From assembly GCA_905221605.1 (NCBI GenBank), contig CAJNDS010002727.1:217501-281500 (forward strand): a DNA stretch of 64,000 bases, read 5' to 3'. Shown here in pieces: positions 12,130 to 23,800 of the stretch. Positions within the stretch are counted from its first letter, which is position 1. Every line of letters begins with the position of its first letter. The position numbers were made by a program, and so were the translations under genes. The notes beneath the pieces are model-generated. The model was not told the origin of the DNA. It saw only the letters and a program-made list of their open reading frames with translations, and did no database searches. The DNA comes from Symbiodinium natans. Lineage: Eukaryota; Sar; Dinophyceae; Suessiales; Symbiodiniaceae.

Positions 12130-14569
12130 AAGTGGCATAAGCGGACTCGTGAGATCTCGTACTCGCAAGGGCAAACACAGCGCCTCGCGGACAGCACCTT
12201 CCTGGATGCGAAGTTCAAGTCTTCCACAGGGTCTGCTGCCTCGCACGGCACATGCTGGGCATAAGGGCACAGACTTTCATGGCACAGGCACTCGTCCAGG
12301 ACCAGTCGAGTGTACGTAGAGGCTGAGTTGCAGGCTGGCATGCTCAAGGTTCAGTGACCACTCGCTGCAGCTTGCAGGTCCAGTAATACAAGGAGTGACA
12401 CGAGGATCGCCAATGAAAACGCCTGCGCCACGCATGGTTTCAACGCAGCTTCGTCAACGTAGCATTCGGTCCATGTAGAATGTAGACTGTCCCCATGTAG
12501 AATGTAGAAGCTTCGCAACGAAAAGCGCAAAAACTGAAGAGCAATGCAAATCCCATCCTACTGAGCAAAAACCCTCTTACCTGTGTCTCTGAGGCCTACA
12601 GTAGCATACTCTTGGCATGCCCTTAGAATACTCTTGGCATGCTTAGCTGCACCTTGTAAAACACAGCGCGACGGATCTCCGGCTTGGCAAAGGCTCAAGG
12701 TGGCCCGGGGATCCTTGCAGCCACAAAAAGGCTCGCACACAGACTACAAAAGCTCCAACAAAACAAAAAGATATAGAAAAGATTCTCAGAAAGGTTCTCA
12801 ACACCAGGGCGCAGCTACTTCTGCTGGTTGAGACCAGGAGAAAAGCAGCAGTTTTCCATCTGTTCCAATCCTCCGCTTGACTTGGCTACTTAGCTGTGAG
12901 GGCTTCAAGAGACTTTATCTGTAAATACGATGATCCGATAAAAAACGGATGCGCATCTGTGCAAGTGTAAGCACCGGCCTGAGTGAATTGAGAAGTCGTG
13001 GAGGATTGCAGGAGCGGGTGTGATGCACTTCGGTCATCGTCTGGCTTGCCACTCCTCGACTTGTAGCCATTCCTGCATGGAAGTCAGCTTCCAACATCCT
13101 TGGCATTATCTTGGCGTCATCTTGCATCTATCGGCCGCATCACACGTCAAGCTTCGAGCTGTAGCACACTTCAGCTGGTCACTTTGAAGGACTAAGCCCC
13201 AGCTAAGCCCACCACATGCCACAAGGAAGGTGCTCTCTGTCCGGACAGTTTCCCTCCACCTCGCAGATGTCCACCTCAAAGCTGCGATAGTCTTCGCAAC
13301 GCTGGGCTCCAGCAACCTGCATGGTCTGGAAAATCGGGCGTGACAGCTTCTTGAGGCAAATTATGGCGGGTCTTGCGGCCTGTCCATGCGTAGCGTGAAC
13401 ACAGTACACCTTCCAAGTCGCTTTGCGTGGGCCATGACCAGGATTTGTAAGACATGCACAAAATGTGATGACTTGAGATCACTCGCTGGGGGTGCAGCGG
13501 GCTGCTCAAACACAGAACCCGTGCCATCTGCGTTGTCATCTACCTAAGGGGGCACAGCCAGGACGCATGAGGCCAAACTTGGCCTAGCGATGCCTAGCGT
13601 GGGCGACAACCTGGCCACTGCAGGCCAAGACACTTTGCCAACGCCAGATGAAAAATTTCCGTCTCCATACATCCAATACAGATGCTTGCTGGGCTGCAGC
13701 GTGAACAAAGCTGTCACAGTCTCCCGAGAGCGTTGATCAGCGGCACCTGAGACAAGAAAATCGTCTTGACATCTCAGGTATGGTGAATCGGACATTCGGA
13801 GGATGCTGCTAGCCCGCACTACTCCACAAAAAGACACAAATTTCTTTTGGGGTGGACGAGGATGGCTGTCTGACAACCCCATACCGAGGGTGGGGAACAA
13901 AGGACGGTATGAATAGCGCCACAGTGCACCTCCTGGGATGGCAACAGCTTCTGGTCCTGCTTCCAGCTGTATCCGATGCGTGGTCCCATTGAGCTTCACA
14001 GGCGCGTTGAAAACCACCTGAAAGAACAACCGACCGAAAATGCCCCCCCTTCTCCTAGCTACACAAGCAATACGCTCCCCACAGCCTGAAGGAAGCGATC
14101 CTGATGCAACCACGTCTTGACTTTGGGAGAAGGCCACTTCACACAGAAGTCGAGCTTCAGGTCCTTCCATGACTGCAACAGCCCGACGGAAAGTGTCCAG
14201 AACGCACAATGTCACAACAAAATGTGGAAGATCTGCAGCAGTTCCTCACATAAAGAGGTGTGGCTGTTGCACGAGATTACTGCCTCGCAGGTCGCAGTCA
14301 TGGCTGGATGTCTCCCTTGACACCACTCAGGCCACCTCCATGTCCAGATGAAATCTGTAGCAGCACCCAGGCTTCAGGTCTCTGTCAGGGCGGAAGATGA
14401 GAGTTCCTCTGCTGTGCATGTTCTGCGCAAATCAAATTTAAAAAAAAGCGAAACATGGTGAGGAGGCAGCTGGAGGCAGCTGGGTTGAACCATCGTAGGG
14501 TGCATACTCGTTCACACTGCACACAATATAAGCCGTCGATGCAGTCAGAAATCTTCCAGGCATCCGCAC
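12130..14569 (-). CDS. Cysteine-rich, probably secreted multi-exon protein with an Ig-like beta-sandwich pattern
   Basis: At least eight minus-strand exons. Well-bounded ones are 14,569-14,465 (Cys-rich, DCIDGLYCVQCERVC), 14,422-14,336, 14,172-14,122 and 14,017-13,885. The last three join in phase 0 (87 bp, 51 bp, then 133 bp), which supports the model. The 14,422 exon reads GTLIFRPDRDLKPGCCY, the pattern of SbsA/Big_5 Ig-like domains (TFTPxxxLxPGxxY), and the 14,017 exon (VVFNAPVKLNG) fits a further strand. Downstream exons near 13,316-13,205 (CEDYRSFEVDICEVEGNC), 12,740-12,581 (CEPFCGCKDP, ending at a CAG|GTAAGAG donor) and 12,350-12,140 are again Cys-rich. Together they suggest an extracellular, disulphide-rich protein. 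The signal peptide, start and end were not found, and the domain call rests on a short motif. Confidence 0.5.
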
Positions 14570-14915
14570 CTGCGCACTCAAGTGTTTCGCGACGTGAGAT
14601 AGGAACAGCGGCACATCTAAAGCAAAAGAAGCCGGCACTGAACCCACGACAGCGTAAGCGTAGCCTCGGAGACTGGAAGAGAAGCTGGAATCAGCTCACT
14701 TCTGCATACCGAATCGCTCAAACTTGGGAGGTCGAAGCCTGCCACCGAGCGTCAAAGGAGCCACAAACACTGAACACATGAGGAGGAAGTCTGTCAGGGA
14801 CTCTCGGGGGCACCGACCTTACCAGTACCTTTAGTGCTGCACCAATACCTTCTTGTTATTGCTTGCCTTCTCTTGGCTCACATAGATGTGTGTTCATCCT
14901 GCTCTTGTCGGTGGC

Positions 14916-14987
14916 GGTGGTGGTGGTGGTGGTGGTGGTGGTGGTGGTGGTGGTGGTGGTGGTGGTGGTGGTGGTGGTGGTGGTGGT
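14916..14987. repeat. (GGT)24 microsatellite
   Basis: A perfect 72-bp trinucleotide run. The poly-Trp, poly-Val and poly-Gly plus-strand frames across it are artefacts of the repeat. Confidence 0.95.
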
Positions 14988-15380
14988 CGAGATACCCGTG
15001 TTGGAAAAGTTGGTGTTAGTCCGCTTTCGCTTCAGGCGAGGATGGTGAGCGATGTAACAGCACTTGCAAGGAACTTGCGGATGTCATCAGAAGATGTCAG
15101 AAGATGTCCTCTGCACCTTCCCAACCTCAACATCCGAACCTTCCACGAAGCCTCTCGGGGTTGTCGCGCTGAGCCGACGAGAGGCTTCTTGTTCAGGGAT
15201 TCCTGCTCACTTCAACTTGCATACTGCTGCCGCTCACGCAGCCATGTCCCTGATGCTCCAGATCCAAACAGCGTTGCCGACTCCGTCGCTCGCAGTCTTA
15301 CCTGATGTACAGTCTGCTCGCTGCATCTCATTTCATCTCGTTTACGATGGCCGCTTACAGAACGGGCAAACTCGCCAGCA

Positions 15381-15698
15381 ATGCACATCGATCGAAATGA
15401 AGGACGACGTAATCCAAGCCTGACCTCGTCAGCACGGACCCCTCTGATGTTCTCAACGCATGAGTACTTCAGGACCCCTCAGAATGTTGAGAGTGATTTC
15501 ATCGAAGATCAGCATGAGACGCCAATTTACACGGCTCAGGATGCCCCACAGATCCCACAGCCTCCCCATTTCTGGGATCAATCGCTTGTGATACAATACA
15601 GCCCTGTAGGCCGCATCGTCGTGAGCTCCACATCGACTCGACAACTTAAGCTTAAAGGCTCCGAAGCTTTGCAATTCTACTCAAAAATGAACATATGA
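15381..15698. other. Open region with competing frames on both strands
   Basis: A 105-codon plus frame (EYFRTPQNVESDFIEDQ, ending TAG-free until 15,698) and a 73-codon minus frame (YRAVLYHKRLIPEMGR) both look protein-like. No splice signal or family resolves which is real. Confidence 0.25.
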
Positions 15699-16837
15699 AG
15701 TGAAGAATGATGTAGAGATTGCTTGAGGTCGCGTCTGATTCCTTTGGTTCGCATAATGTTCGCTTGGACTTCTGCGAGTTCGAAAAGGACATGTGAAACG
15801 CGGACAAGAACGTCGTTCTATCGATATTGAAATTATGCATCCTACTTTCTGCAATAAGTTTCCTATCGAATCAAGTTAGCTTTTGATGTTGCTTCGGTTC
15901 TGGCCATTCTCGTAAGACTCTTATCGTTTCTTTTCTTTCTTGATTTGGACAATCAAGACCATGCAGCGTGCTCCTAGTGCTCGCTGAGATGTCGGCTTTA
16001 CATTGACTTCACCATCCCACGGAAAGGTTGTCACCATCTGCCTGGCAGACAAAAGAAGTCGACCAAACAATTCAACAAGAGGGAGAAGGGCCCTGGTCAA
16101 TGAGCCAGGTTGTCGGACAGCTGTTTGTCTCAGGTGTGGCCATTTCAAAGGCAACAGGTGCAGCAATGGGAGGACCATAAGCTGCCAAGGCCTGACTCAT
16201 CTCGCAGCAATCATGCTCTTCTCACGCGCGGCATTTTTCAGCCCAGCTCAAGGTTCGGAGTTCGGAGCAGCATGAACTTCTCACACTTCACGGCAAGCCA
16301 AGACATGCCACATCAGCTCGGTCTCCAGCCACTTGAACCCGCAGGCCCTGCGGCAATATTTACAGGGGTGTGCGGGATGGGTTGCACCGGACAGCTATGA
16401 GCATGCCTGCTCTGCTTTGGATTTCTGAGCAGTGTTTCGCATGACTTTGCTTCATCTTGCAAAGAGTACGTGAGAGCAACAAGAGTACCGGAACTGGGCA
16501 CACTGGGTCGAGTGTCGACGCGAAGCTCGGCCGTGTTCTGGAATCAAAATTTTGCACAGAATTTGAGGGAGGAGGAATAAGATTCGAATAACACGAAAGG
16601 GAGCCCCCAAAAAACCCGAGAACCCGAAAACCCCGGCCTCTCTCGGAGCAGTCAATGCCTCTGGAGCGCGCCACAAACTTCCCAACAGCGCCTGGCTCTT
16701 CAACGGCTCAGCTGACAGAAGTCTGACATAAGTCTGGCAATCTCTGCAACGAAAGAACTCTTTCGTGCACTGCTGATTGTACGCAGGTTTGCTTTGCATC
16801 CGCTCATTCTGAAGGGTCTGGTGGACAAGCAACTAGG

Positions 16838-17075
16838 TCATGTCAAATGCCAAGGCTCAATTTTCCAAGCGGCGCATGCAATTCGTGCGCAAAACTCTGC
16901 CATTAAAGCAGGGCCGTCGCTAGGAGTCACTGCAGATCTACTAATTGAGCAGAATGTGCAATAAGCGTCACGGGCCACCTCTGCTTTGCTAAGGCACCCA
17001 CACGAACGAGCTACGTCCGAAGACACCTGCAGCCATAACAAGTGAGACTTCTCACTTGGAGGCAGGGTCACCTGT
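16838..17075 (-). CDS. Possible exon, unrecognised
   Basis: A minus-strand frame opens after an acceptor-like TGGTACAG at about 17,072 and reads VTLPPSEKSHLLWLQ and CGCLSKAEVARDAYC, ending at TGA 16,838. It is moderately Cys-rich and lies upstream of the Cys-rich gene at 12.1-14.6 kb on the same strand, so it could be a 5' exon of that gene. The link is inference only. Confidence 0.3.
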
Positions 17076-17279
17076 ACCAGCCAAAAGCCTCGGTTTGCCA
17101 GGCAAGGTAAGCCCTTCAACCCTGTCAAACCCGTTGGGTGGTACAAATCTATGCTGTGCTCCTTCATCAAAGCTTCCACGCATCAAACTGTGTCAAACAC
17201 ATACCTGCGAAATGCTGATTATCTCTCCCAGTGGGTTTATGGCTTTACACTTCGTAAAGGTTTGTACGTCTACGTCTTT

Positions 17280-18430
17280 ATAGGATTCATGTAGGGGATG
17301 AAAAAGCGAAGTCGCACAATGCTTTGGCGCTTTTGGTATTTGTGTTCTCTGTCCTGGCACAGATAGGGCAATCTATGGAATTGGCTGCAAGATTCTGAGT
17401 TTTAACCTGGCAGTTGACGAGTGAACTTCACCTCCTGTTCATAACATGGGATTCACAAAACAGGTTTGGCAAATCGTTACCGTCAAATATGGTGTATTGT
17501 TCTCCTTCTGTGCGTTGTCGGATATCATTCAAACATGTTCTCATTTAACACTCCACTGGAAACCTGAGCAAAGACATTGCTCTTAGAACCCTTTGGTAGC
17601 GTTTGCTTCAACGAACTGAGATTAATACTCATTGTGTAAATGTGATTCTTCTTCATGATTGCATACAGTGTTTGTATGTGATGATCGTGCTTGTTTGGGT
17701 CATACTGATACACCACATCCTCGAACACATCATACCCTACCAGCAACATGAATGCTGCAGTGCTCGAACACTTTGAACACGTCGTCAAGACTAGCACCAT
17801 TTGCAGCGAAATCATCCTCTGCTTTGCTTATGCGTTTAAACACTGTTCTTCTCCCTCTTCCTGCTCCTCACGAGGCCATTTTATATTATCTGATGGTGTG
17901 TAATTGATCCAACACATATTGCCCCGATAAGGTTCCAGTTTCATGGCTTCCCATAGCGCCTCATACTCTGGGTTCGACGGCTCTAAATACCTTGCATACA
18001 TTGGCATACATGCTAAACATTAGTGCATCTCTAAGGCTCTCTGATCACATCGACACTATCCGCACCATACGTCAATATACCAGCAACATGCTGCATCACA
18101 TGGTCAAGGTTTCCTTCATAGCCGGGCTGTTAGGTTATCCTTTACCAGTTTCTTAAAGTGTCTGTTGTCCTCACAATGCGGTAGTACTGGTAAGCCCTAT
18201 GTCCTCATAGTCACTGTACACCCTCAATATATCTGGATGCATGTATACTGCTTTAGTTTTAAGGTCATGAAATATGGGTAAAGGATAGGCAATCTTATCA
18301 TATCCAATGAAGTGTTGTTTTCGCGCTGTCCTTCCTCCAGCTTCTCATCTTTATGCTTGTCGCAGATGTTGCTGTACTGGCGTGTCTTGGCTGTGATAGA
18401 TGCTCGGGTTCAGTTGTCGGTGGTAGTTAA
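17280..18430 (-). pseudogene. Decayed A+T-rich ORF of unknown origin
   Basis: Minus-strand translation shows protein-like segments scattered over all three frames and broken by stops and shifts. In order they include KQHFIGYDKIAYPLPIFHD, VYMHPDILRVYSDYEDIGL, CEDNRHFKKLVKDNL, NLDHVMQHVAGILTYG, LEPYRGNMCWINYTPSDN, DDVFKVFEHC, VFEDVVYQYDPNKHDHHI, NHIYTMSINLSSLKQ and NNTPYLTVTICQTCF. Lys/Asn/Tyr/Ile are much more frequent than in neighbouring exons, and the DNA is visibly A+T-richer than its surroundings. This is what a once-continuous foreign or mobile-element ORF looks like after several indels. I do not recognise the family. Inserted DNA-virus or transposon sequence is possible but not shown. 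Confidence 0.55.
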
Positions 18431-18542
18431 TACCCCAAAACGGACACACCAATGCTAACTCAACACAGGACTGCACAGTACTGCACAGGCGATCTCAGAA
18501 AGCGGCTCCAGCTCAGTCACCAAACGCTCCAAGCTTTCCCTC

Positions 18543-18803
18543 TCACTCACCCAGGAGAACGTGGAACCTGCACGTTGATTCGTAGCGTGTCTCTGCGGCC
18601 GAATCTTTACCTACAACAAATAAGGCACCGCGAACATACCGTGCCCCGATGTAGAGAGTGCAGGCCTTGGTATGAAAAACCTGAGTTGCCTGGACCTTGC
18701 GTGCATGGGATTTGGCAGCTCGGGTGTACTTGTGCCACTGGCCTGCTAGCTTTCTGAAGAACGGATCAAATGAAGGATAGAAGCCATTTTGGCAGCATGC
18801 CAT
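18543..18803 (-). CDS. Possible exon, unrecognised
   Basis: An 86-codon minus frame with a basic, protein-like core (FFRKLAGQWHKYTRAAKSH, FHTKACTLYIGARYVRG). It lies downstream of the channel gene's EF-hand exons on the same strand and might be a C-terminal exon of that gene or part of another. No splice sites were fixed. Confidence 0.25.
   Translation of the reverse strand: MACCQNGFYPSFDPFFRKLAGQWHKYTRAAKSHARKVQATQVFHTKACTLYIGARYVRGALFVVGKDSAAETRYESTCRFHVLLGE
18783..18794 (+). other. Weak partial match to the dinoflagellate spliced-leader core
   Basis: GCCATTTTGGC matches part of the conserved dinoflagellate SL sequence but diverges immediately (AGC instead of TCAAG). It is probably chance and is noted only because SL relics mark retrocopied genes in these genomes. 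Confidence 0.1.
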
Positions 18804-19496
18804 GCATGCCAGATATTCAGTGTTGCTACGTCATGCAGGAGACAGAAAGCCAAATGCAGCTTTAGACCGTGCATGGTTTGCAAGCTGCCCCTAAGCTGAA
18901 GCTCTTCGAAAGAGCAAGACGCTGCACGCGAGGCTGCTCTTCAATTCCATGTGCAATGCGAACTACAGGGGTAGTTTCGGTGCCAAAGATCGAGGCCTGA
19001 ATCCAGGAGCCACACCACGCACTTCAAAAAACACATGCGAACTAGGGGTAGTTGCAGATGTCAAGGTGGTGTTACTCAGGTTTGCTTTGATCTCCCAAAC
19101 ATATGACAGGACACGATGCAACAACATTCACGCTCACATGCTTCTGTGGACCTTTCTTTGACGGACGGCACCGACAGTAGAGAAATCTGGGGATTACAAA
19201 AGCACCGCCACAAGGCACAAGTACTCAACGCCTGGTGCAGGAAGACTTGGCTCTTCTGCCAGATTCTGCATTTTGTACAACTCCTGGCAAGGTACAGTAT
19301 GCTTTGCTACGGCAATGTGTTCCAAATCACGCAATGCAAGCGTCCTGCTGAAAGGTCTCTTTCAGAGCAACCAAGTTCTTCGACGTTTGCCGTTGCACAA
19401 CGGCTTCGACGTCCTTAGAACGACTTGGAATCTTTTAGCATACCAGTGGCTGAGCTCAGTGGCTGAGCCCCATCTGCCCAGCGTTTTCTATGCTTA

Positions 19497-19522
19497 CACG
19501 CACACACACACACACACACACA
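19497..19522. repeat. (CA)n microsatellite
   Basis: About 12 CA units. No gene could be supported around it. Confidence 0.9.
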
Positions 19523-19640
19523 TTCGGATACTCTCCATCGGGGGAGATTAACTTGAAAGCTGCCATCTCCAAGAGCCTCCCAGATAGATTCACTCACCCC
19601 TCCCCCCTCCATTCTGCTCGAGATGGTTCGAAGTTGAAGG

Positions 19641-19720
19641 TTGACGAGGTTTGAAGAGGTTTGAAGAGGTTTGAAGAGGTTTGAGGAGGTTTGAAGAGGT
19701 TTGCAGAGGTTTGAAGAGTT
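19641..19720. repeat. 10-bp tandem repeat TTGAAGAGGT
   Basis: Eight consecutive 10-bp units with one or two substitutions in four of them (TTGACGAGGT, TTGAGGAGGT, TTGCAGAGGT, final TTGAAGAGTT). Confidence 0.9.
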
Positions 19721-20254
19721 GGGTGCAGGGCTGAGATGTCATCTACAGGTCTAAGCCGGCCTTCCGCAAGCCTTCTTCCACAGACATGCAGGCCACGAGG
19801 CCTGCATGTCCCTCAATGCATAAATCAAGGGACTAAAGGACAGACCCTTATAAGCCTGTGGTAAGCAGAGGGGCCCCTTGGGGAGCCTTGTGCACGCGGC
19901 GCAGCTGGGAAGGCCGAGGGGGGGAGGGGGGGGCACGAAGACCGGCCTTCACATGTGGATATACACGTATGCGCTGGGACAGATGGTTCCCTTCTTGCAG
20001 CCCCGGAACATTCAACGCGTCCAACTCATCTTGGCAATAACGACGTAGGTCCTGCAGGCCAAGCAACTCAACAACACATTCGCGCACCGATCTCAAGCAT
20101 GCTGGCATTCAGCTTTGCAGGTGTTCTCACGGCCACGCAATCACGCACGCCTGCTGAAGGAGGAGGGAATGCACTCTCAGACGAGATCCCCTCGGGCACT
20201 CATACGAGTCTGTGTCCCAGAAATATTGTGAAAGAACATGAAGCAGCCCCTTGC

Positions 20255-20860
20255 CTCAAGTTCAGCATTCCTTCCGCAAGCTTTTCCAGCGTCAAGTGAC
20301 CGCAGCCATCTGTATCCAGCAAATTGAACAAATCATTCGCCAGTAGCTCAGGAGACACCTGCAGCATGTTACCATGCTTTGGGACTTGTAATTAAATGAC
20401 GTGCAGCACCACCAGAATCCTTTAATTAGTGTCGAGAGATCTTTTCTCGAGAACGGCAAAACTCCGATAAATTAACTTCAAACTTCAAAATGCCGAGAAC
20501 CAAAATCGAAACAGATGCAGGCGTGAATTCAAAATAGGCTGCGAATCAAAGTCTGCAGTCCTTTTTTCACCGCTGCTTACAAAAAACTCTTACAAAATGC
20601 CACTGGTGCCAAGCCGTGAGCTACACCGGGACATGCCGAAGCCAAGGCATGCCGAGCCTGGAGTTTCTGCAGCCATGTCCTCATTTTTAGAGTCTCCATC
20701 AGGCCTGTGAAAACATCTACCTGAGTGGCACGCACTCTTCGCTGGCACGGCGACACCCGGCAATGCCTCGAACACTAAGCTCCCGGCATCGATATCTTCT
20801 TCGTATAGAAGCAGCTCCAACAAGTCCTGCTTAAAAATGGCCTTCTCCCTGCTGAACGCC
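20255..20860 (-). CDS. Channel exons: EF-hand pair (20,721-20,860 and 20,255-20,358)
   Basis: The first exon starts after TTGGAAAG at 20,860 and ends CACTCAG|GTAGATG. Its LLLYEEDIDAGSLVFEAL is a degenerate EF-hand. The second starts after CATGCTGCAG at 20,358 and reads LFNLLDTDGCGHLTLEKL, a better EF loop (D1, D3, G6, but Cys at position 5 and Glu displaced to 11), then EGMLNLR. It ends TTGAG|GCAAGG, a GC donor. EGxLxL after the loop is characteristic of EF-hands placed behind S6 in protist channels, which links these exons to the channel across the LINE. A following exon may start after GGCCTGCAG near 20,060 (DLRRYCQDELDAL). Confidence 0.65.
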
Positions 20861-23800
20861 TTTCCAAAAAGGCACGTGCAACAGCCAAGGCCTGACAGGC
20901 ACCAACCACCATCGTACATTTGGCTAAGACCACCTAAAGCGGAATGCGCCTTTATGGATGTGGGTGTAGTCTTCTGGCAACTGGAATTCAAAAGGAGAGG
21001 AGGATGCAGGCACTTTTTTTGGGCGGCCCTATGCGACTCTCCCGAAGCTCTCCCATCGCTTAAGTCTGTGAGGAAACAGCAAAGGAGTTGGCTTTGAGGA
21101 GTTTACTGCACGTTGGCAGCCCCACTAGCTTGCTCCAAAATTTCCGGTCCACGGCTACTCTGTGAAGTTGGAGAAATGCATGGGGGAGTTGTGGGGACTG
21201 TGAGGGTGGGGGTGTAGGTGACTGTAAAAGCCAGTGCCAAGCTATTCTCGCGCACTGTGTTGTCCACCTTGCCCTTCTCCTACCTGGCCTTAGGCCATCC
21301 CCTACTGTCCCTCCCCTGCATAAAAACGCATGAGTAAAGCAGCAGTTTCGTTCGATCTGTTCATGATGCTGCCTTAGTATGTGCCCGAAAAATTTGAGTT
21401 GTCGCTTGTGGATGTGATGTGTGAGGGGTGGTTGAAGGGTGAGGTGTCTGATGTCTTGGTTGGTGTGAGTGTGTTTGTCAGGCTGGAGCACCTCTGTGAA
21501 GTAAGTGCTGCCTATTCTGCAGATCTTCCGAAGGCACTGTGAGTGAAAGGCCTCCAATCTGTGAAGATCTGACTGGGTGAGGGCAGCTGACTCCATGCCA
21601 TATGTCAAGAGTGGGACAAAAACTGCATTGTAGATCCGAAGCTTCCACTTCCTGGAGATATCTGCGTGTCTCCAGAAGCTGTGAAGTGCATTGAAGTTCT
21701 TCCGGGCCTTGGCAATGCGCTGAACCACATCTCTGTGAGAAGAGGAGTCGCTGCTCAAGATGACCCCCAAGTATTTGGCATGGTCAACCTGCTGGACGGG
21801 AGTGCCATCTGTGAAGTTGACCGCGCCGCTGGAGGCAGGGGATCTCAGCAACATACACTTCTTGACATTCAGCCTGAGGTTGCTGTGAGCAGCTGTGGTT
21901 TGAACCGCATGGAGAAGCTGTTCGGTTTTGGCGGCAGTGCCCGACATGAGAGCAGTGTCGTCAGCAAACGCCAAATCGTAGAACGCCTGGTTTTGGCTGT
22001 AAAGCCATGGCAGATTTTGCCCGTTCGCTGTGATGGCAACGTCCACGTCGTGCATGATCATGCTGTGCACAATGAGGAACAGGTAAGGGGACAGCGGGCA
22101 CCCCTGCCTGATACCTGAACTAGCTGTGGCGGTGGAGCTGGTGTGTCCCGCAGCGGACACATTAAACTGTGGGGCCGTGTAAATGTTGCTAATGAGATTG
22201 GTGAGGTGATGTGGGACGCCGTAGCGCGTGAGTGCAGTGTGGAGGGCTTGGGGGTGGATTTTGTCGAAGGCTTTCTCCCAGTCCAAAAGGACCACATAAA
22301 GGGAGTTGCCCGTAGCTTCTGCCCGCTCCAGCTGTCTCCGCAAGATGTGGGTCGGCTGTGAGGTTGATCGGTTGGCGCGAAAACCGAACTGTGTGTCTCG
22401 AAGCCTGTGATCCAATCCCCTCTGCAACCGAAGATGGAGAGTTTTTGCCAGGAGCTTGTAAGCCGTGTTGAGCAACGAGATGGGCCGGTAGCTGGAGGGA
22501 TCTGTGAGGGATCCTTTGCCTTTGTAAATTTCCACCACTATTGCAGCCAGCCAGTCGTGCGGGACCTGACCTGTGAGGAGAGCTCTGTTGAGGATCTTCA
22601 ACAATGCTTGCTGATTCTCAGCAGTAAGCCACTTCCAGGCCTCGGCTGGAAGGCCGTCCGGCCCTGGAGCTTTGTTGTTGGCTAGGCCGGCCACCGCGTC
22701 TTGGTACTCCCGAATGCTGATGGGACCGACGTTGATGTCGGCAGCGTCCCAAATCGGGGCTGTGGGGCCTGTGTAGTCCTGCTGTGGGGGGGCCCAATGC
22801 TCGTCGCGAAGGTAGTCCGCGAACGTTTGCGCCTGCTGGGACTGGCTCGTCATGTGGCCCTTCGCGTTTTTGATGGAAACTGTACGCGGCTTGTAGTCCG
22901 AGCGTACGCGTTTGATCCATCGCCATTTGTCGCGTGGGTCCAAGGCGGCTTCTGACTCCAGAAGCCGAGCTTTGAGCCAGCTGGCCTTGTCTTTTCGCGC
23001 TTGCTTGCGGATGCTCTTGTGCAACTCGGACTCCAGGTCCCAGCGCTGTGAGGAGCGGGCTTCCGCCCTCTGTTGGATCAAAGTCCACGTGGCGTCCGTG
23101 ATCCAGGGGTGCTTCTGGCGAGGTGGCTCCTCTGGAATGCAACTTTCCAGAGCAGCAGCGGCGGCCTGCCTGAAAGGGGCCCAGAGTTCCGTGGGGGTGT
23201 CGATGAGAGGGAGGGGTGGCTGGTGGCGCGTGTCGGGAGTGTCTGTGGTGGCTTGGCTGTGGTTGTGGAGTGCCTCTGTGAGGTGCGCGTTGAAGCAGGC
23301 TATCTGCTCTTGTGTGGGGTTTCGCACGCGGCGCGGCTTGGCTGGTTTGCGCTGAGAAGCCTTAGTGCGCACTTTGAAGGTGATCTTCACCAAAAAGTGG
23401 TTGCTGTTAAGAGCCGCTTCTGGCGCGGTGTCCACATCGTGGATAAGGTTGCGCCATGCTTTGTGAATGAGCGCATGGTCCAGTTGGACCTGGTCGCCAT
23501 TGGGACGGGTGTGTGTGTAGCGATGTTCCGGTGCTTTCTGCATCCAGGTCTGCGGAACGCAGAGGTCGTGCGCATCAATGAGGTCGCGAAGTTGGCTTTG
23601 GTTGGTGGGGCCTGCCATAGTGTTCTCCTCCTCATCCTGTTGCTGGGTTTTGTCCCACTGAAAGTGGGGGCCCACTGCTCCTGTGATATCCTGTAGCTCT
23701 TCAAGAAGCTGTGAGTTGAGGTCTCCCACGATGAGAAGAGGAGAACGCTCTTTGTGGGAGTGTATGTGGTTGTGGAGCTGATCCCAGTACTGGTCTCTCT

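Noticed and set aside
14834-15305. Plus-strand ORFs with poly-Trp, poly-Val or poly-Gly
   Set aside because: They are created by the (GGT)24 microsatellite.
18783-18794. Spliced-leader relic
   Set aside because: Only 11 bases match and the diagnostic TCAAG end is missing. No other SL-like sequence was found by eye.
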